A stretch of DNA of 64,000 nucleotides from Syngnathus acus (taxonomy: Eukaryota > Chordata > Actinopteri > Syngnathiformes > Syngnathidae). The notes beneath the pieces were generated by a model. It was given only the letters and a program-made list of their open reading frames with translations. It had not been told where the DNA came from and ran no database searches. Positions within the stretch are counted from its first letter, which is position 1. Every line of letters starts with the position of its first letter. Shown in pieces: positions 42,801 to 55,655 of the stretch. The stretch covers positions 4,243,001 to 4,307,000 of the forward strand of contig NC_051094.1 of NCBI RefSeq assembly GCF_901709675.1, read 5' to 3'. The position numbers and the translations under genes are program-made.

Positions 42801-44638
42801 GAGTGCAAATCGGCGTTTTAGCAAATGCTCTTGTAATAGGAGAAGTACAAATCAAAGTGAGTTACATCCAAAGATAACGACCACAAACGCTTGTTTTTAA
42901 CGTTGGAGAAAAAAAAAAGCATTTTTAACAGCATGGGTAAATTGGGGGCACTCCTAAGTCAAGGGGAGCCAGCAATGTACTTGCAGTCGCTCACGTACTT
43001 GTCGCAACGGGCTAGAAACGCGAAGAGGCGTCTAACCTCTTTTCAGCCTCGAGGATAAAGAGCAGCTCATCCTCGCAGAAATGTTCAGGCATCCCCAGCG
43101 ATTCAATCTCTGCAAAAGTGTCGCCCAGCACCTGGCCGATGCATGGCTGGAAGAAAAATCGGTTTCAAGGTACTCATTTTGCTCGTAGCGCGCTTCGCAT
43201 TTGACTATATTGTGGATTTTGTTTTTTACCCATTTACCACAGGCAAGTCCCAATTTAGAGCTGCGCGCCTTCAGCTTGTATGTGTTGCTGCGCAATGTGT
43301 TAAGGTAGCACTTGTGTGAAGGTTTCTCATTACAGTAACATTGGCCCGAATATGGTGGTTGCCATTTAGTGTTAGCGCTGAGCTAGTGCACATGGACTTT
43401 TGTAGAACAAAACGATAGTTTGGTTGAATCTTTTTTTTTTTTTTTTTTTTTTTAAATATACAATGCTTAATGCTCTGTTTGTGTATGGTACTGCTCCATG
43501 TGTGTTCAAGTAGCAGTTGTTTAGAGATGTACAATTACCTTCACGTTAGTTAGCCCATTAGCCCTCCAACATTACTTTTGTGGACTTTTTTTCTTATGTG
43601 GTTTGGTGTTTAAACATGCAACATTTAATTCTCTTCACCACTTCCATGAAGAAGCGCTGGGAGATGGACTCCACCGTCCTCCGGATTTGGATGCCCACCC
43701 GATGGCGCGTTTTGTACTCGAGCAGCCAGTCGCAGCTCTCGTTCTGCGGATAAAACCTCTGCAACCGCGGCCATCTGAAAAGTGATGTGAGAATGGAACT
43801 GTAAAATAACCATACAAATTTGAAGTCACAACTTCCCAACTCTCTAAATGTGAGCGTGGATTTAATGAGTTGTTGGATAACTTTTTGTATGTGTATCCAC
43901 ACAATTTGAAGGGCATCAGATCAATTCTGCAAATACAATAAGCTTGTTGGTGAAAATGATATGTGTACAGTATTTTGCCTAGACCAAAGTTTGGTTATTT
44001 AGTTCTTTGGCCTCTGTTGAGAAGAGAAGGTGGATGAAAACTGAAGATCATCTGCCGACTCCTGATCAGTTTGATCAATTCACTCCTGAAATGATGCCTT
44101 CCAAGTGATATTCAAGGTCATTTAAGTAAATGTGTTTTATAACTGGCTGCAATGGAATTTAAAATAATAATAAAGAAAATAACAATAAATCAATTTTAAA
44201 AATATGGTTCATCTCTTCACAACGGTGAAAAGGTGATGCATCATATTCAGGTAAAGCAGTGACAGTGAATGGGCACTGAACCAGGAAAAGGACACAAGAA
44301 AGACATTAAGATTCAGGACATTACTGATAATATTAATAATCGCTATAGTCATAATAATCATCTAACAGCAATTATGCCGACCTGAGTTTATACTGGTGCC
44401 CCCACACCTTTCCTCGGCCGTGGCAAACGTCGCGCAGGCGGAGGCAGCAGCAGGACACATTACAAATGTCGACGTAGTCGAGCACCGGCAAACACAAAAT
44501 GTGTTCCAATAACTCAGTGGGCAAATCAGTCAACTTCTCGCCGCAGCGGTCTCGATTTACGTGCCCGGCTTCACTGCCGCTCCTGGCCTTCGTCCCGGTC
44601 GGGCTCGACAGCCGCTCTCCGGCGACACAAGTCGCCAT
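39837..44638 (-). CDS. fbxo21: F-box only protein 21 (SCF substrate receptor), 12 exons
   Basis: Substrate receptor of an SCF ubiquitin ligase. Exons in transcript order: 44638-44382, 43774-43639, 43146-43037, 42783-42662, 42431-42285, 42212-42073, 41557-41418, 41352-41173, 40974-40842, 40762-40572, 40495-40338, 40027-39837. Phases close at 634 aa; human FBXO21 is about 628. The F-box (LTDLPTELLEHILCLPVLDY, about 36-80) is followed by RWPRLQRFYP, LTLKYYAKKILYFLRQQNIL, a transglutaminase-like SirB1-type region (YYNPLNSYIHQVLLRRKGIP, EPVNFPSHFLLRWCQ, YIDAFGKGKQ) and the C-terminal YccV-like domain (YSVGLVMKHKR, YNCVIYGWDP, HPEVGRYF), about 505-610. The final 25 residues are fish-specific. The first exon sits in GC-rich sequence with no in-frame upstream ATG noted. 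Intron 6 holds a segment copied in inverse at 38753-38915. Confidence 0.95.
41824..42069. repeat. Segment of fbxo21 intron 6 duplicated at 38753-38915
   Basis: Intronic segment whose end lies only a few bases from the exon 6 donor (GT at 42072-42071). It pairs in inverse orientation with 38753-38915 and contains about 80 bp that the other copy lacks. It could be a dispersed repeat family or a local copy event. Confidence 0.75.
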
Positions 44639-45365
44639 CTTATCTGTTTACCCCGATTACCTCATCGCCCTGGCCCCGCCTCCTTATGGCGCAGGGGGCT
44701 GGACGAAAAGGCGGGGCGGAAAGAAGTGATGTGTCCTGATTGGTTGTTTGCAGGAGAGGGCGGGGCAAGATGCATTTATTGCCTAAATACAGCGCCGCGA
44801 GCTTAATCAAGGTTCAAATTCAAGAATGTGATGCAGAATTTACAGTACAGTCATAAAAAAGTCGTTATCCTTTGACAATAATGTAAAATGGTTAGGGTTA
44901 GCTACATTTTCCACGACGACCTGAACACAGAGCAAACATTTTTGATCAAACAAAAACCCACGGATTGAATTTGCCATTATGGTGAAAGTCACTAGATGGC
45001 AACAGAGCGCTGTGGACGTAATACTAATCATCGTTGCCATTCCACGATTATCCGAAAACTGCTGCATCCTGACGAGGGTGAAGCGGGTGTGATGATTCAT
45101 CTCCTTTAGAGAATAAGGATCTCGCAATTCCATCAACATTTTCCAACTTTGGAGATCCTCAAATGGCTGGCGTTGCAAAAAAAAAAAAAAAGTTGGGGAC
45201 TGCCGCACTGTGCTAAAAAAATTAAAAAGGTGTGGGGGGTCAACTATCTATGAATCAACTTCAGCGCAGTTTTCATGAAAAATATCATGCTGATGGATGA
45301 TTCGATCTTTTAACAAGCACTGCAAACCACAATTCACTTAACTCTCACGACTTCCATCCCACAAG

Positions 45366-45609
45366 GCGAGATCTTCACGGCCCAGCTTCGTCTCATCACT
45401 CCGGACGCAGCCGCCGACTTGGCCGAGCTCTGGTATGGAAGCCCACATATCCGCCAAAGTCCACGAAAGGATGAAAATGTTAGGCTTGAATGAGCTCGTC
45501 CGACTTTAGTTGACAGGAAGACTTTCTTTTTGACAGGTGGACAAGCTCCAGAGAGACTGGGAGTTCTGCCTCAGTAATGACCCCAAAAAGCTTCCCCCTC
45601 GCCTTTTAG
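45366..45609 (+). pseudogene. Possible orphan exon pair of unknown origin
   Basis: The segment 45366-45432 reads EIFTAQLRLITPDAAADLAE-like in one open frame with an AG acceptor and a GTATGG donor. A second segment from 45537 has a good acceptor (TTTTTGACAG) and, in one frame, reads DKLQRDWEFCLSNDPKKLPP, continuing LLANLTAREAADWE. The in-phase splice would instead use another frame ending at TAG 45607. The family was not recognised. It may be a decayed gene fragment. Confidence 0.3.
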
Positions 45610-48600
45610 CCAATTTAACCGCCCGAGAAGCTGCAGATTGGGAAAAAAAAAAAAAAGGCCCATAAACTGTATGCTGCCCGTAGTCAAGTCTCTGCTCCAC
45701 AGCACACTCCATTTTGCTTTAAGCAGTGCTCGGCTTTGATCAGAGGCGCTAAATAACTTTATCCGTGGACATCTTGTTTGGCCGTTAGCTGAAGTCGAGC
45801 CCATTTACTTTGCTTGCCGGCACTCGCTGCTCATTAGGCAAGCCCGGAGACGTTGTCAAGTGTGTTTCTAGACTCCTCCAACGGGGTTTGACTCCATGAC
45901 GTGACAGGCCGCAAAATCGGCACAAAATGGCGCTTAACTCTCAGGAGGTTGGGAAAAAGACACGTTGGGTAATATCACACAGTTGCACATCTTTGGCAAG
46001 TGCGTATGTTGAGCTTACGTGCATGTGTGTGTAGTTGAATGTTTGTGCTAGACCTACATAGTGTATTGCCACAACTCTGGTCAGATGGTCCATGTTGTCT
46101 TGCCGAGTGCTCATCCTGCCTCAGCGGATCCGCAGCCAGTGTCTTCTCCCTGTTGTTTGGTATTCCGAGAGCACGCCGCTCCACAAGTGGCTTTTGACAC
46201 GGCGCTTTGGAGATAAAGCCACACTTCTCTCTGGCGCAGAGGCCCGGTCGAGCGTGAGCTGAACGAGTCCGGCTGTGAGGCAAGCGAGACGCCGGGCTCG
46301 GAATTCTCTAGCTCGTAATTTTTTTGGGTGGGTGTGCTCATGCAACTACATCACATTTAATTCTGATGACTGCGGGATTTTATAAAGTACATTGTATTAG
46401 CGAGTGCCGTTGTTCTTGTCGGGGGGACAAAGGCAGACATTTTGGCGGCTTTTTTTTTTTTTTTTTTTTTAAACGTGGCTTTCATTAGTCTCATCTTTTA
46501 GTTTATCTCATCATTTAGTGAGGGCAGTGGCAGTAGTTTCTCTGTCAATGTGAAGAATGATATTTCTGCTAAACCTTGGTTGATAAGTCGCCTTCGACCC
46601 GTCGGCTGTGTAAATCTCAGACATGATCTGAAAAGAGCTCAAGTATAATCAAGTCATGGCTAAAAGGAGCTTCTCGCAGTCACATGACACTTAATACGTT
46701 TTGAGTATGCAGAGGGGATTGCGATAAGATGAATTTTAACGTATGACTGCTGGGGGGGGTAAGAAAAAAAAGAAATGGCGCAAGAGGGAGAAAGTCTGGT
46801 TTCTCGCTGAATTGGATTTTCTCTCTGGGCAAGAAAATAATCCCAGCGGGATAACTCAGGTAGGAGAGTTAGCCTGAAGCAAGAGGGGAAAATTGCTCTT
46901 TACCTTCCTCCCAACCTCCCTTCATCTGCGTGGGTGAAGAGGAGCACCGTATCTCTCCCTCCGGTGGGAAATGTTGCTGCTCGTCTGCCATTTTACTGTT
47001 TGGAATCCCCTCTTCCCTGGTGGACTGATGTCTCGTGCACTCGGATGCACACACAAAGAGTATAGGAGTCATTTGGCTCTTTTTTCCTGGCATAGAATGT
47101 TGACAATTTGTCTCAGTCAAGTGTTGATGGGGAAATGCGGGCAATTGCATGGCAAATGTTGCCTGCAGTTAGCGAGCATGCAAATGAGTTTATTTTCAGA
47201 CATGGTAGCTCTTGCACGGTAACGCTCCCTGATGAACACTACGCGGCTTTTCAGTTGGCCCATGAAATGCCATCTTTCGACGAGAAGTACGGCACGTGCG
47301 TGCAGTTGATTGTTGTTAGGCTTTCTTTCGTATATAACCTGTGCAATTGAGGGTTTTCATTTTTCCAGTCATTTGGGTGAATGGGTTACTCTGCGGTGGA
47401 CACCTGTTAGGTGGAACACCATTTCACAGTAAAGAGTTTAAAAAAAAAAAAAAAAAAAAGGATATAACAGTTTGATTTCCCGCGGACTTGTTTTTCCAGA
47501 TTGAAAAATAAAAAAAAAAAGAAGTTGTTTGTTAATGTGCAATGTCATCGGCAAATCGATTTAAAGCATGCACTTGTTGGGTGGTTAGTCGGCTGTTCAA
47601 TCGGTTGTTTCGGTTTGATCATTTGTTTGCTCTTTCATTTGTTAAATTTTGGTTTTGTAGTTGTTACTTGATAAACTTTGTTTGGTTCATTGCTTGGTTT
47701 GTTGGTTGGGATGGTTGATTCTTCTTCCGGTTGGTTGGGATGGGTTGATTGGTTAGGCATAGAAGCGAATGGTAAAATCGATACTTCAATTTTTTTAGCG
47801 GTACGGAAGATGAACGAACAAATGAATAAATGTCGACCAAATTTCCCGTCGCTGAAAGAAATCGATTTTGGGTGTTTTATTGTCGAGGCATGGTCTGGAC
47901 CCAACAATTGCTCTTCAATGGCCACTAAAAGCTAAAATGTCACCAAAGGTAAACTCGAGAAAGAGGTAGCGGGTTTTTATTGACGAAAATGTCTCTCCGA
48001 GTGTCAAGAATATGGCAAAACTCTCAAGTAGGTCAACAGGATTGACTTTGAAGTTATGTAAGTGGCGCGGCACTGCGAGAGCTCTGTGAGCCCCATCACA
48101 ATCCCCCCCACACACATACATACACACAGCTTTTGCAAAATGAAGCTCCGACTGTCGTCAGGTCTGGAAGTTCTCCCCCTTGTAAACTCTATTTTTAGCT
48201 TTGCGAAGTGCCGTTTTGGCTTTTTTTTTTTTTCCCAGAGATTGAAACGTTCTTCCTCCATGACAACAATCCCGTCCTGTCTTTCGCGCCACAAAATGTC
48301 AGGTGTAGTAGGCTTTAGGCCAAGCTAGTTTGCTGTGGGCCTAGTTATTGTCGATTTTATGAGCCTCAGCGTCAGGCCGAGTTAATTTCAGCACTAGTTA
48401 CATAGCTTGAGGCCGAGTTAACTTTCTCTTAATTAGCTTTGGTTCTAGCGAACGGATGGCAGAGCTGAGGACGACGTTGTTGCCTTTGTCCGACAAGTGA
48501 CGGCAAAAGGGGAAAAATGAAACTCAGCGCTTACTATTTGATCTATTTTGACTTGACTGGAATGGCGTCGTATAGCCGCACGGCTAACAAGGCTTTTACG

Positions 48601-50343
48601 ATTCAGGCAGGGATTGTAGGACAAGGCGGCCGCTGTCATTACCAGCCGGAACATTCCGTTTGGCGCTTTGCGTCAACTTGGTGAAGGCGGCGGCGCACAT
48701 TCCCCGGAGAGAAGCGTAAATAATGGATTTTTTCCTCCCAGCGCAGAGGAGGTGATTCAATAGCCGCCATGATCCTTTCGGGAAAGTTAAGCAAGGATAT
48801 GGCGTGTGACGTGGGGCTTCGCTGGTGACTCTTTCCTGCTCATGATACCGCCCACAAAAAAAAAAAAGACTTGAAATCTACCCGCCACGGTTTTCTGAGT
48901 CATGAGGCATTTTTGATGTGCCGCAACATTCAATGAGCAGTGTCTCGAAAGAAGCCTTTCCCGAACCGGTTTGTCGCACAAGCGGCCTCGTTGACATAGT
49001 CCACCCTTGAGGACGCACAAGATTTAAACGGCAAGAGCAGTTTCAGTGATTGTTATGATTGCATCCGTAGAAAAAAAAAAAATGATGCCAAAGTGTTTAG
49101 CCCCCTTTAACAGCTTGGCATAGTCAGTGGACCTAATCATTGGAGTGTGTGACATCTAAAAATGTAATAGCACTCGGAGATTCTAATCACGGGTGTTTCT
49201 CGAGCAGCCGCTTTGCAACTTTTAACATTCCGACGTAATTGGCGTACACTCTTTGACCTGCACGCACCCTGAAAAAACTAAATTAAAATGAGTCATTTTA
49301 ACTGTGCTGCCCTTAAAACTGAACCTGGATTTCGTGTAATCCTGATCATTGTGTGTGCACTTTTGTCTTTTTTGCATAACCTGACATCAATGGATATCAA
49401 CAACTTTGGGGTCCGTTTAAGGGGTGCACCAACTCTATTGATATTTTAAAAGGGGGGGGCGTGGCTTGCAATGTTTGGTGCAAAGTGATCAAAGTCTTTC
49501 ATTATTCATATCTATTTTTTTTTTTTAAATCCCACCTGGTGCGAAATCTATACCTCCAGAGGGTTGCACCGCATTTTTGGCAATTGGTAGCAGCTTCTTT
49601 TTGAGCATCCGTATCATGTAACATCCGAGTGCCGCTCACCTAATGGAACATTAAGTCTCATCAAAGGGTTGTTGGAAGGTGAGGGCGGGGGTGCTTTAAT
49701 GAACAAAACTGCTGCTTTTAATGACCTGCGTGATGCATTGCACACACACACGGCGTTATCTTGACGCCGCGGAAGTGCACACACAGCACTGTTGCTCCTT
49801 ATCAGCCCTCTGCCGCACTGCACAAAAATGCATCTGTTCAGTGAAACCAGATAAGGTAAAACTGGATTACCCTCGGGATTTCCGCTGAGTACCTTACCGT
49901 GGAGGTGCGCTTCCAGGAGATGGACACAAATACAAACAAAATTACCATGTTTTGGGGAGAAGAAAAACAAAAAGGGTTTGTGACAGCACTTTCGAAGGAA
50001 GAAAGTTTCCAGTTTGACTTTGTCGCCCACCTTCTGAGTGAGGGGAAACGACTGAGGTGCTCCAAGGGGGTTTCAAAGAGCATTTCACTGAATTGGTTCG
50101 TATCGTTTACAGAGGCTCTCGTTCAATTAAAAAAAAAAAAAAACTATCTTCTGATTAGAGGTCCAATTAAGGGTGAAAGTGGCACAATCCATGAAGGTAC
50201 GGGTGGAGAGGCGAACAATGTGTAAAAAAAAAAAAAAAAAGAGGTGGAGAGAGCGACGACGGGAAAGGAGTTGCTTCAGTCTTCGCGCACGCTTCATTGA
50301 AGCCGTGAGCGTTCTCCCGAGGGTGGGGTGGGGGTTCCGAGTA

Positions 50344-50369
50344 GGGAGAGAGAGAGAGAGAGAGAGAGG
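50344..50369. repeat. (AG)n in the cabp7 upstream region
   Basis: About 13 uninterrupted AG units 300 bp upstream of the cabp7 start, in GC-rich sequence that is probably promoter or 5'UTR. Confidence 0.9.
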
Positions 50370-50665
50370 TGCGCGCAACCAACAAGTGGCTCCCCCGCCA
50401 CGCACAAGCCCGCTGCCGCAGCGTGTGCGCGCACCCAAACATGGACTTTTTTGGGTGTGTTTTTATTATTCTAATCTTTTTCAATGAATTCTCGTGAGCG
50501 AGGCAAGATTTTGCACCCACCTTGCTCCATGGACTCGCTGCTGCTGCCGCCGCTGTTGCCGCTTCCGATGCGCTCCCCTGGTAGCCGTCCAGGCGAGTCG
50601 GTCTCCCGTAGCTAGATCCCGCCGCCCCTAACCCCCCTGGAATCTCCGGGAAGAGGGTCGCAGCC

Positions 50666-53396
50666 ATGCCGATGCACCCGGTCACGTCCACGCTCATGTA
50701 CCGGGGCGTGTGCACCATCCCGGACCTCCTCGCCTACCGCCCCCCGGTCAACCTGCCCGAGGACGAGGTGGAAGGTGAGACAATTTGTGAGATTAATTCT
50801 ACGGGATTTGTATGTCATATTTGTAAAACTTTTTACAGTTTTGCAGGAAAGTCCAAATGACAGTGCCTTCTGTGTAGTAGCACTTTGTGCCACACGCGGG
50901 GCAGCACTGAGCTAAACAGTTGATTATTCGCCAGAAGTTTGCCAATAGTTTTAGGTCCCCGGCAAAAAAATGTGCCTATGTTCCAATTCGCAAAAGAAAT
51001 TTGACAAAACAATCAAAGTGTTGGCCGACCTTGAACGAACCATGGCCGACGCTAAAGATCCTTAACATTCGCTGCTTTCACAAACCCTGAAGAGACCCTA
51101 ACCCACAGGTGTCAAACTCAAGGCCCGGGGGCCAGATACGGACCGCCGTGGCCCGCGAAGACAAATTGCGCATCAAATTCGTGTGTCATTACTAGAATTG
51201 GAAATTGTCTTTACTTTTAATAATCTTTTTTTTTTATATTTGATCAGTTTTTACTCGTCTGATTTGTTACATATGGTTGTAAAATACTGCATTTTGCGAC
51301 TACTTGTCGCCAGATAGAATTTACCATGTGACATAAATGTTGGCTACGATACATTTGCACATCCACTTGTTGCCAGGTAGAATTTGCAGGGCACCATTAT
51401 TGGTCATATTTGCCTCTGTGCTGCTTGGAACAATAATTTGAATTATAGTGGCCCCATGTTACTAGAAAGATGTCATTGGACATTGTTTTACAAGAAGCAC
51501 TTGTTGCTAGGCGGATTTCATGGGCCACTAATTTGCATTTCAGTGATCAATTGTTGCCATGTTGGGGATTTGTGTTTGTTGCTAGGCAAAATTTATGGGT
51601 GACAATCATGAGTCAATTTCCATGTTTGTGAGGTCACTTATTGCCTGGCAGCATTGTGTGGCACAGCTTGTTTAGTATTTTGCTATGGTTCCAAAGTCAG
51701 GGTGAAGGTTTCAAAGAAGGCTTAGAGTTTCACATTAGAACTTCAATCTAAGGTTCAGTTGAAACAAGAGTTTGGGCTTCAATTTGTGGTCTCCAGCTCA
51801 GGTTAACACTCTGTCCCTAATTCAGTCTGCATGTGTGTGTGCGCGTGCGTGCAGAGATCCGCGAGGCGTTCAAAGTGTTCGACCGCGACGGCAACGGCTT
51901 CATCTCCAAGCAGGAGCTGGGCATGGCCATGCGCTCCCTTGGATACATGCCCAACGAGGTCGAGCTCGAGGTCATCATACAGCGACTGGACATGGATGGT
52001 GACGCAAGCACACAAACACACACGCACGTGTACAAACAGCATCATTATTAAGTAAAAAAAATAGTTTTTTTTCTTGGAAACTGTATTCTAGAAAAAAAAA
52101 AAAAACATTTTAAATAGTCCTTTTTTAAGAAATTCAACAAAAACTTTTCATCTAAATATGTTACCTTTATTTCCCCTCAAGGGTTTAGGTTTAGGGTATT
52201 GAAACCCTCTCCGGAAGGAGTGAGGGGGGTGCATGGACCTGCAAGTCCCGGGGCCCCCGGCACTCACAGTCCAAAAACCCCTCACCGTGTCGTGGCCGCA
52301 TTCATCCACGGCGCACCACCGTCAACTCCTCCATTTTTTATTTATTGATCTAACATGTTTTTTTTTTTTTTTTTTATAGTTTGTTTATTTTACATAAACA
52401 ACAAAAGGTGCGCCAAATAAACACATCTTTGACATTTTGACTATGAGTCTTCCTCATGTAAGGCACACTGAAAACTATTAAAATGTTTTCTTTTTTTTTG
52501 TGCAAATATTTTGTAAATAAACATTTGTATTTTTAATTTTTTTATTTTTAGTTAACACCCCCCCAACCCCCCACGTTTTGTAAGTTTGGTTATGTTTGTT
52601 GGTCAGGCGACGGCCAGGTGGACTTTGAGGAGTTTGTCACGCTGCTCGGCCCAAAGTTGACGGCGGCCGCCATGCCCGACAAGTTCAACGGAACTGACTT
52701 TGACTCAGTTTTCTGGAAGGTAAACTCATTTTACAAAATAGAAAACTTTTTGAATTCAAACACATGCAACTTTTTGACTGAAAAATTATTTTTCTTTCGG
52801 AAATGAAAGTTTCAATAAAAAAATCCAACCTTTATATCAGCGCTACTTTTAGCATTGTAGCATTTAGCTTACAAGTACATTCGAATATTTGTTAATCAAA
52901 GAGGTTTACTTCACATTGGCAGTTCCAGGCCTTAGTAGTGTTACATAACAAGGGGGGGGGGGGCAGGGGTTAACTCATTTTATAAGTAAGATTGTGACTT
53001 GTTTGGGGTGCGTCAGTGTGACATGCAGAAGCTTACGGTAGAGGAGCTGAAGCGTCTGCTGTACGACACCTTCTGCGACCACCTGTCCATGAAGGACATC
53101 GAGAACATCATCATGACCGAGGAGAACCACATGGTGAACCCCGAGGACTGCCAGGTGGACATCGACAGTAAGCAACGCTTCGACCCGCTTCTCAAATCCA
53201 ATTTGGTGTTAAGATGAACTTTTTGGGCTTTAATCGTTGTACTTTGTGCTGTTTCCGGTGCGGAGGTTCCAGCCCCACGCAGCAGGTCAAGCAGACTTGC
53301 GTGCGCAAGAGCCTGATCTGCGCCTTCGCCATCGCCTTCATCATCAGCGTAATGCTGATCGCCGCCAATCAGGTGCTGCGCAGCGGCATGAAATAG
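50666..53396 (+). CDS. cabp7: Calneuron-2 (CaBP7), tail-anchored EF-hand calcium sensor
   Basis: CaBP7 is a neuronal Golgi and vesicle calcium sensor that restrains phosphatidylinositol 4-kinase III-beta. Exons 50666-50774, 51855-51998, 52607-52719, 53017-53167, 53266-53396 give 215 aa, identical in length to human CABP7. EF-hand 1 loop is [12 protein letters not shown] and EF-hand 2 loop is [12 protein letters not shown], both with good calcium ligands; the C-terminal pair is degenerate ([29 protein letters not shown]). The C-terminal membrane anchor reads [20 protein letters not shown], ending RSGMK. The N-terminus [14 protein letters not shown] matches human MPFHPVTAALMYRG, separating it from caln1. 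The last acceptor is 53266 (GCGGAG|GT), the only one that fits the phase. A GC-rich 5'UTR precedes the start. Confidence 0.95.
51107..51190. mobile_element. Fragment of a CAGGTGTCAAACTC-type dispersed repeat in cabp7 intron 1
   Basis: CACAGGTGTCAAACTCAAGG followed by CCCGGGGGCCAGAT is the end of a dispersed vertebrate repeat often classed with hAT-like elements. Only one end is seen. Assignment is from memory of the motif. Confidence 0.5.
51300..51655. repeat. Degenerate TTGTTGCCAGGTAGAATTT repeats in cabp7 intron 1
   Basis: At least five diverged copies of a TTGTTGC(C/T)AGG(T/C)(A/G)GAATTT module with spacing of roughly 50-90 bp. Function unknown; it lies in intron 1. Confidence 0.6.
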
Positions 53397-53629
53397 TCAA
53401 TCGTTTGCTAGACTTAACGGACAACAAAAACTCTACGGACGTAGGGGCTTCAAAGACACATGGACCACATATGGCTCCAACGCCTGGTCATTGTGTGACG
53501 TCTTTTGTGCGTGTGCGTGCGAGTGTAATACAGTACAGTGAACCCCCGTTTATCGCAGGGATATATCACTGACCCACCCACAAAAGGTAAAAATCACACA
53601 ATAGAGAAAAAGCGTGTCACAAAAGACTT

Positions 53630-55430
53630 GAACAAATCTCAGTCTCAGCTTAATGCTAACATGTAATACGAAACGTCATAGACAGGCTAAAGTCATTAGC
53701 ATTGATGTCATGGTAATTGAAAATAAATTTTGAACACAAATGCTACCTCACACACGCACCCAAATTCAGAAGAATGACAGCATCGAAAGCAACCGAGGCT
53801 CTGACACTTCGACAAATTGAGATTTGGCTGTGTGCTGTAAAAAAAACAAACAATACAAATATGACTGCTTAATAGTGTGCAATCGAACATGGGTTCACTG
53901 TACTGCTGTGCCTCCCAAGGCTGCAGGGGGCGCCATTGGTGGACAAACAGCAGCAAACGGGAATAACCTCATCTATGCATGTTATGCATGGACTTCAGCG
54001 ACCGTGTGTTTGTATACCCGTCAGCGTTTACGTCATTATCACACCAACTGTGTATTAATGCTAAACTGTGAGCCAGTGTGCTTGTGTGTGTATGTGTGTG
54101 CGTGCGTGTGCGCGCGTCAGAATGTATTGCGAACGAGCAATAAACAAAGATAGCGTTCAGCAGCGTTCCAACCACTCATCTTAAAAATAAAGCATCAAAT
54201 GAATATTTTGGCAATACAATAGGGTTGGGACACCCATAAATGTGGCAATAAATCACAAGCACATCTTTGAAACAACATGATTCCAATTGGCTAACACAGG
54301 CTAATTGCTAACATGTCCTGTAAACTCGTATGTACGTATTTACACGGACAACACATACCATAAAGTTGACATATGCCAATTCAATGCTAACATGTAATAA
54401 CCACTGCTAAAATGACTAACGGTCACATTGAGAACACATGTGACCAAGCTCACACATGCTAACATGAGGGCTAAATGTGCTAGCATGTGCTAACATGCAC
54501 TAAAATGTAACATATTAACTTACATGTACAACAAATGCCCCAAACAGGCATGCTAATACAATGCTAACTTGTGCTAACATTCGCACATGTTCCCATATGC
54601 TAATATTAACTGACATATCTACAACACATGCCACCATGTTCACACGTGCTAGATGTAAATAAGTAAACAATCTCCTTGGCAGAGGTAATGTCATCTCCAA
54701 CACATGGTTCCCATTTTGCACTTTACAACTCGCTGCAGCGCACAACAAAAACAAGTGACCGCCATGATTGTCCCACACATACAATGTGATGAATTAGTAA
54801 TAAATAGTTAATTTACTGCCTTATCATTTTCTTGATACTTGTCATAATACAAAAAAAAAAAAACATCCACACATTAAGACAGTGTGGAAGTTTTCAGTGT
54901 ATTCCTGTTTCTGAGGGGACGTGACTTGCTGTCTTATTGGCTGTTAGCATTTAACTGTCTGTGGAATGTGGTGTTTTTTTTTGCCCCCAAAAGAAAACCA
55001 AATAAAACATGAAACACCATATAACACAACTCTCAACTCTTTTTTTATTGGTGGCTAGACCATACATGCTAATGCGGTAACACGTGCTAACATGCATAAC
55101 CATGACATTTTATTCATTACCAAGATATGTGCTCACTGCTCACATACTGTTTGCTTAAATGCACATACATGAAATGGCAGCATGATGCTAATGTGCTAAA
55201 ATTCATCAACATGCACTGGAACATATTATGCTTCCATATGCTAATAAGTGAACTTGCACTCTCAAATAAATATTCTCAGAACTATACTAAAATATTCTAA
55301 TATGAACTAACACAGTACCATGTGCTAACATATGCTAACATGAAATGCGTCTAGTGAAAAAGTACTTTGTACTTACTGTACATGCACTCATACATGCTTA
55401 TATGCTAACATGTTCCAACATCCACTAATA
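53630..55430. repeat. GCTAACATG-rich degenerate repeat zone
   Basis: The words ATGCTAACATG, GTGCTAACAT and ACATGTGCTAACATG recur dozens of times, in both orientations in places, at irregular spacing. Probably an old decayed satellite or slippage product. Confidence 0.65.
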
Positions 55431-55625
55431 TGTGGTAGCCAACCAAGCCAGCAGGTAAATGTCGTTTACCTGCCGGTTGGTTAGAAGCGCCTGTGGCTAA
55501 AGCCAAATTATGCCAAAGTTTCCATTTTCTGGACCTGGATTTGACACCTTTGGTTGGAGCATGTGCACTACGCTACAGACATAAAGTACCTCACAGTTTT
55601 GCTTAAAAGGCCCGTGAGATTGGCT

Positions 55626-55655
55626 AATAAATAAATAAATAAATAAATAAATAAA
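55626..55655. repeat. (AAAT)n tetranucleotide repeat
   Basis: Seven to eight AAAT units, read directly. Confidence 0.95.

Larger units (their letters stand above)
44639..50665. other. 6-kb stretch between fbxo21 and cabp7, no confident gene
   Basis: It starts with the GC-rich fbxo21 promoter (about 44640-44780) and ends with the GC-rich cabp7 5'UTR. Between them are poly-A or poly-T tracts (45177-45192, 45643-45657, 46450-46470, 47440-47459), a G-run, and mostly unique AT-rich sequence. A possible coding-like pair at 45366-45432 and 45537-45609 is described under findings. No RNA gene was seen. Confidence 0.5.

Noticed and set aside
50167-50718. 183-codon minus-strand frame over the cabp7 5'UTR
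   Set aside because: GC-rich antisense frame containing translations of GA and poly-A tracts.
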